Positions 5,329 to 8,142 of a stretch of DNA of 8,142 nucleotides are shown here, piece by piece; the first letter of the stretch is position 1; the number at the start of each line of letters is the position of its first letter. The stretch lies in contig JAOZRP010000084.1 in the NCBI GenBank assembly GCA_029940125.1, forward strand, positions 1 to 8,142, read 5' to 3'. The DNA is from a bacterium (GTDB lineage: Bacteria > Desulfobacterota > Anaeroferrophillalia > Anaeroferrophillales > Anaeroferrophillaceae). The notes below the pieces were generated by a model. The model was given only the letters and a program-made list of their open reading frames with translations. It was not told the origin of the DNA and searched no databases. Position numbers and translations under genes: made by a program.

Positions 5329-7367
5329 CAACTTCCAGCATATCACAATCCGGGCAGCCCGGAGGGGTTGAAACACTGCTGGCAATCGACCCGCTGCTGC
5401 AGGCATACGAAACCGTCCTGCGACGGCGGGCGGAAAAAACCAGGGCCAGGGAACGGCAGATCACCCAGGGGGAAGTCAGCCTGAAGGAATTTGCCGCCGG
5501 GCACTTGCATTTCGGGCTTCATTTCCAGGACGGGAAGTGGGTGCTGCGGGAATGGGCCCCGAACGCCAGCGCCATCTACGTCATCGGGGATTTCAGCCAC
5601 TGGCGGGAAGAGCAGCGCTATGCCATGAACCGGGTCAACACCTGGGGGGAATGGGAAATCAGCCTGCCGGCTGAAGTTCTGAAGCACGGTGATCTGTATC
5701 GCTTCCGGATTCACTGGCCCGGCGGCGCTGGGGACCGGCTGCCGGCTTACGCGGGGAGGGTGGTGCAGGACCCCCAGACCCTGATTTTCAATGCCCAGGT
5801 ATGGCAGCCGGAACAGCCCTACCAATGGCAGAGCCACACATTCCAGCCGCCAGCCGACGGCCTGCTGATCTATGAGGCCCACGTGGGTATGGCCCAGGAA
5901 GAAGGAAAGATCGGCACCTACCGGGAATTTACCAACCTTATTCTACCGCAGATCGCCGCCGCGGGCTACAACACCATCCAGTTGATGGCCATCCAGGAGC
6001 ATCCCTACTACGCCTCGTTCGGCTATCACGTCGCCAATTTCTTCGCTCCTTCCTCCCGCTTCGGCACCCCGGAAGAGCTGAAAGAGCTGGTCGACCAGGC
6101 ACATCTTCTCGGGTTGGCGGTTATCATGGACCTGGTCCATTCCCACGCGGTCAGCAATGAGGTGGAAGGCTTGAGCCGCTTCGACGGCACGGAATACCAG
6201 TACTTCCACCAGGGACCCCGGGGACGCCACCACGCCTGGGATTCACGCTGCTTCGACTACGGCAAACCCGAAGTCCTCCATTTCCTGCTTTCCAACTGCC
6301 GGTTCTGGCTGGAGGAATATCATTTTGACGGCTTCCGTTTTGACGGCATCACCAGCATGCTCTACGACCACCACGGGCTGGGAAAAGCCTTCACCTCCTA
6401 CGACGACTACTTCGATGATCACGTGGACGAAGACGCCTTGACCTACCTGACCCTGGCCAACCGGCTCATCCATGATCTTCATCCGGCGGCGATAAGCGTG
6501 GCCGAGGATATCAGCGGCATGCCGGGACTGGCCCTGCCCCTCGGCCGGGGCGGCATCGGTTTTGACTACCGTTTTGCCATGGGCATTCCTGACTACTGGA
6601 TCAAGCTGACCAAGGAAGTAAAAGATGAAGATTGGCCGATGGAACATCTCTGGCATGAACTGAACAACCGTCGGCCCCGGGAAAAAAGCATCAGCTACGC
6701 CGAATCCCATGATCAGGCGCTGGTGGGAGACCAGACCCTGATTTTCCGGCTCATCGGCCAGGAAATGTATGACCACATGCGGGCTGACGACCCCAGCCTG
6801 GTGGTGGACCGGGGAATGGCCCTGCACAAGCTCATGCGCCTGATTACCCTGGCCACGGCCGGGAACGGTTATCTGACTTTTATGGGCAATGAATTCGGCC
6901 ACCCGGAGTGGATTGATTTCCCGCGGCCGGGAAACAACTGGTCATACCACTATGCCCGCCGGCAATGGCGGCTTCGGGACGACCCTTTGTTAAAATATCA
7001 TTTCCTGGCCGCCTTTGACCGGGACATGATCGCCCTGGCCCAAAAACACCCATGGCTGGACGGGGAAAATCCCGATTTACTCCACATCCACAACGACGAC
7101 AAGGTAATCATTTTCCGGCGGGGCGGGCTGGTGTTCGCCTTCAATTTCCACCCCTGGAAATCCTTCAGCCATTACGGCTTTACGGTACCGTTGAACGGGG
7201 AATACCGGATGGTTCTGGACAGCGACGCTCCCCGCTACGGCGGCCACGGGCGCCTCGAACCAGACCAGAAACATTTTCCCTGCGATCAACCGGACAGCGG
7301 CAGGCTGCAGCTTCGCCTCTACCTGCCCTCCCGCAGCGCCCAGGTACTGCGGGAACCGGAAGGCTGA
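5325..7367 (+). CDS. glgB: 1,4-alpha-glucan branching enzyme, eukaryotic (GBE1-like) GH13 type
   Basis: The enzyme cuts alpha-1,4-glucan chains and rejoins them by alpha-1,6 bonds, creating glycogen branches. The 680-residue protein has an N-terminal helical lead (AIDPLLQAYE), one CBM48-type beta domain (about 60-150; REWAPNA, GDFSHW), a GH13 barrel (about 185-560) and a C-terminal beta domain (about 585-675). Catalytic motifs are complete: DLVHSHA (D269, H272, H274), DGFRFDG with nucleophile D340, AEDISGMPG with acid/base E394, and ESHDQAL with H462 and D463. IQLMAIQEHPYYASFGYHV, GTPEELKELVD, YAESHDQALVGD, FMGNEFGHPEW and YHYARRQW closely match human GBE1 as I recall it. Bacterial GlgB such as that of E. 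coli is longer, with an extra N-terminal domain. This points to subfamily GH13_8 rather than GH13_9. It starts at TTG, overlapping the preceding gene. Function is very likely; the subfamily is inferred from motif recall. Confidence 0.95.
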   Translation: MTTSSISQSGQPGGVETLLAIDPLLQAYETVLRRRAEKTRARERQITQGEVSLKEFAAGHLHFGLHFQDGKWVLREWAPNASAIYVIGDFSHWREEQRYAMNRVNTWGEWEISLPAEVLKHGDLYRFRIHWPGGAGDRLPAYAGRVVQDPQTLIFNAQVWQPEQPYQWQSHTFQPPADGLLIYEAHVGMAQEEGKIGTYREFTNLILPQIAAAGYNTIQLMAIQEHPYYASFGYHVANFFAPSSRFGTPEELKELVDQAHLLGLAVIMDLVHSHAVSNEVEGLSRFDGTEYQYFHQGPRGRHHAWDSRCFDYGKPEVLHFLLSNCRFWLEEYHFDGFRFDGITSMLYDHHGLGKAFTSYDDYFDDHVDEDALTYLTLANRLIHDLHPAAISVAEDISGMPGLALPLGRGGIGFDYRFAMGIPDYWIKLTKEVKDEDWPMEHLWHELNNRRPREKSISYAESHDQALVGDQTLIFRLIGQEMYDHMRADDPSLVVDRGMALHKLMRLITLATAGNGYLTFMGNEFGHPEWIDFPRPGNNWSYHYARRQWRLRDDPLLKYHFLAAFDRDMIALAQKHPWLDGENPDLLHIHNDDKVIIFRRGGLVFAFNFHPWKSFSHYGFTVPLNGEYRMVLDSDAPRYGGHGRLEPDQKHFPCDQPDSGRLQLRLYLPSRSAQVLREPEG

Positions 7368-7381
7368 TCTTTTATCAGACC
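7362..7381. other. Inverted repeat spanning both convergent stop codons
   Basis: CTGAT (7364-7368) and ATCAG (7374-7378) form a perfect 5-bp inverted repeat around CTTTT. If A7379 is bulged, GG (7362-7363) can also pair with CC (7380-7381). The left arm contains the glgB TGA and the right arm contains the complement of the permease TGA. No T-tract follows on either strand, so it is at best a weak bidirectional hairpin. No other terminator is visible between the two genes. Confidence 0.3.
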
Positions 7382-8121
7382 CGCATGACCAGCAGTTTCA
7401 CCGCCAGCAGAATCACCACCACGGTCACCACCCTTTTTACCCACTGATGGCCTTTCAACACCGTCAGGTGCACTCCCAGCTGGCCGCCGACCACGGTACC
7501 GGCCGCCAAAGTCAAGCCCAGCGGCCAGTTCACTTTATGCTGCCAGGCAAACACGCCCAGGGCCAGGAACGTGTAAATCAGGATGCTGAGGACCTTGACC
7601 GCATTGCCCCGAACCAAATCGAGGCCGGCCAGGGTGGTGGTAGCCAGGATCAGGAAGCCGACGCCGGCCTGCACAAAACCGCCATAGATGCCAACCAGAA
7701 AAAAACCGAAAGCCAGCCAGCCGATCCGGGGCTTTTCCGCCAACGGCCGTTCCCGTTTAGTTCCTTTCAGCGGATCCCACAGGGTCCACAGGGTAACAAT
7801 AATCATCACCAGGGCCAGAAAATTCTTAAACGCCTGCTCACCGATGACCACCGCCCCCCAAGAGCCCAGCAGGGCGCCGAACGTCGCCGGCAGGGCCGCC
7901 CAGAGGACATAACGCCAGTCAACCACCTGGTGGCGATGAAAGCCCCAGACGGCGCTGACATTCTGCAGCAGGATGCCCACCCGATTGGTGCCGTTGGCCA
8001 CCGTCGGCGGCAGGCCGAGAAAAATCAGCAGGGGAACGGTCAAAAAAGAGCCGCCGCCGGCAATGACGTTCAAGGTGCCGGCAACGACTCCGAAGAAGAA
8101 AAGCAGTAGATAGGAGGTCAT
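7375..8121 (-). CDS. TauE/SafE-family membrane permease (putative sulfite/organosulfonate-type exporter)
   Basis: The 248-residue protein is strongly hydrophobic, with about eight probable membrane segments (roughly 2-20, 28-60, 71-93, 98-116, 133-150, 152-168, 174-193, 199-220, 228-246, some uncertain). It shows the duplicated glycine-rich half-motifs of the TauE/SafE (former DUF81) family: GVVAGTLNVIAGGGSFLTVP with NGTNRVG near the N-terminus, and GIYGGFVQAGVGFLIL with GNAVKVL in the second half. A charged loop (about 118-132, GTKRERPLAEK) separates the halves. Family members are inner-membrane anion transporters for sulfite, sulfoacetate or related compounds, and substrate cannot be read from sequence. 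Length is normal for the family. No clear Shine-Dalgarno lies in the 21 nt visible before the ATG, and the frame remains open to the window edge, so a start just beyond 8142 is possible. It is convergent to glgB and functionally separate. Confidence 0.88.
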   Translation of the reverse strand: MTSYLLLFFFGVVAGTLNVIAGGGSFLTVPLLIFLGLPPTVANGTNRVGILLQNVSAVWGFHRHQVVDWRYVLWAALPATFGALLGSWGAVVIGEQAFKNFLALVMIIVTLWTLWDPLKGTKRERPLAEKPRIGWLAFGFFLVGIYGGFVQAGVGFLILATTTLAGLDLVRGNAVKVLSILIYTFLALGVFAWQHKVNWPLGLTLAAGTVVGGQLGVHLTVLKGHQWVKRVVTVVVILLAVKLLVMRV

Positions 8122-8142
8122 ACAATACCGCGTACATTGAAG

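Noticed and set aside
4441..5406. 321-residue antisense reading frame opposite the thioredoxin-like gene
   Set aside because: The + strand has a signal peptide, CHWC motif and cis-proline; the antisense product is a composition artefact.
7447..8109. 220-residue + strand frame opposite the permease
   Set aside because: The product is Gln/Gly/Arg-rich without domain features, while the - strand encodes clear TauE/SafE motifs and membrane segments.
8111..8118. Perfect AGGAGGT on the + strand near the right edge
   Set aside because: No start codon lies at suitable spacing downstream on the + strand. The bases are simply the complement of the MTSY codons of the permease.

Overview
The window holds a compact glycogen-metabolism gene cluster on the + strand, followed by one convergent membrane-transporter gene. 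The DNA is moderately GC-rich (high fifties percent by eye) and codon use looks uniform across the genes. The GlgP, GlgA and branching-enzyme subtypes resemble those I associate with Desulfuromonas/Geobacter-like and other Desulfobacterota (former Deltaproteobacteria). That lineage call is from memory of family patterns and is only moderately secure. I see no RNA genes, insertion sequences, CRISPR arrays or phage genes.

Layout: (1) 1-134 is an upstream segment with a possible C-terminal tail of an upstream gene in frame 1, stopping at 61-63, and a small hairpin. (2) 135-2684 encodes an alpha-glucan phosphorylase of the DUF3417-containing type. (3) 2685-2791 is a 107-nt gap with several inverted repeats. 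(4) 2792-4306 encodes a divergent GT5 glycogen synthase. (5) 4307-4413 is a gap with a 30-nt-spaced direct repeat and a weak terminator-like hairpin. (6) 4414-5328 encodes an exported thioredoxin-fold protein with a CHWC motif and a helical C-terminal half. (7) 5325-7367 encodes a branching enzyme of the eukaryotic GBE1-like type, starting at a TTG that overlaps the previous stop codon. (8) 7375-8121 on the - strand encodes a TauE/SafE-family permease, with only 7 nt between the two convergent genes.

Functionally, GlgA extends alpha-1,4-glucan, GlgB introduces alpha-1,6 branches, and GlgP releases glucose-1-phosphate, so synthesis and breakdown are encoded side by side. No sugar-nucleotide pyrophosphorylase (GlgC) or debranching enzyme lies in the window. 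The odd member is the secreted thioredoxin-like gene between glgA and glgB, which is tightly coupled to glgB although its product should leave the cytoplasm. I found no clearly new multi-gene system. The main points for follow-up are the thioredoxin-like gene, the eukaryote-type branching enzyme, the unusual GlgA motifs and the structured intergenic gaps.
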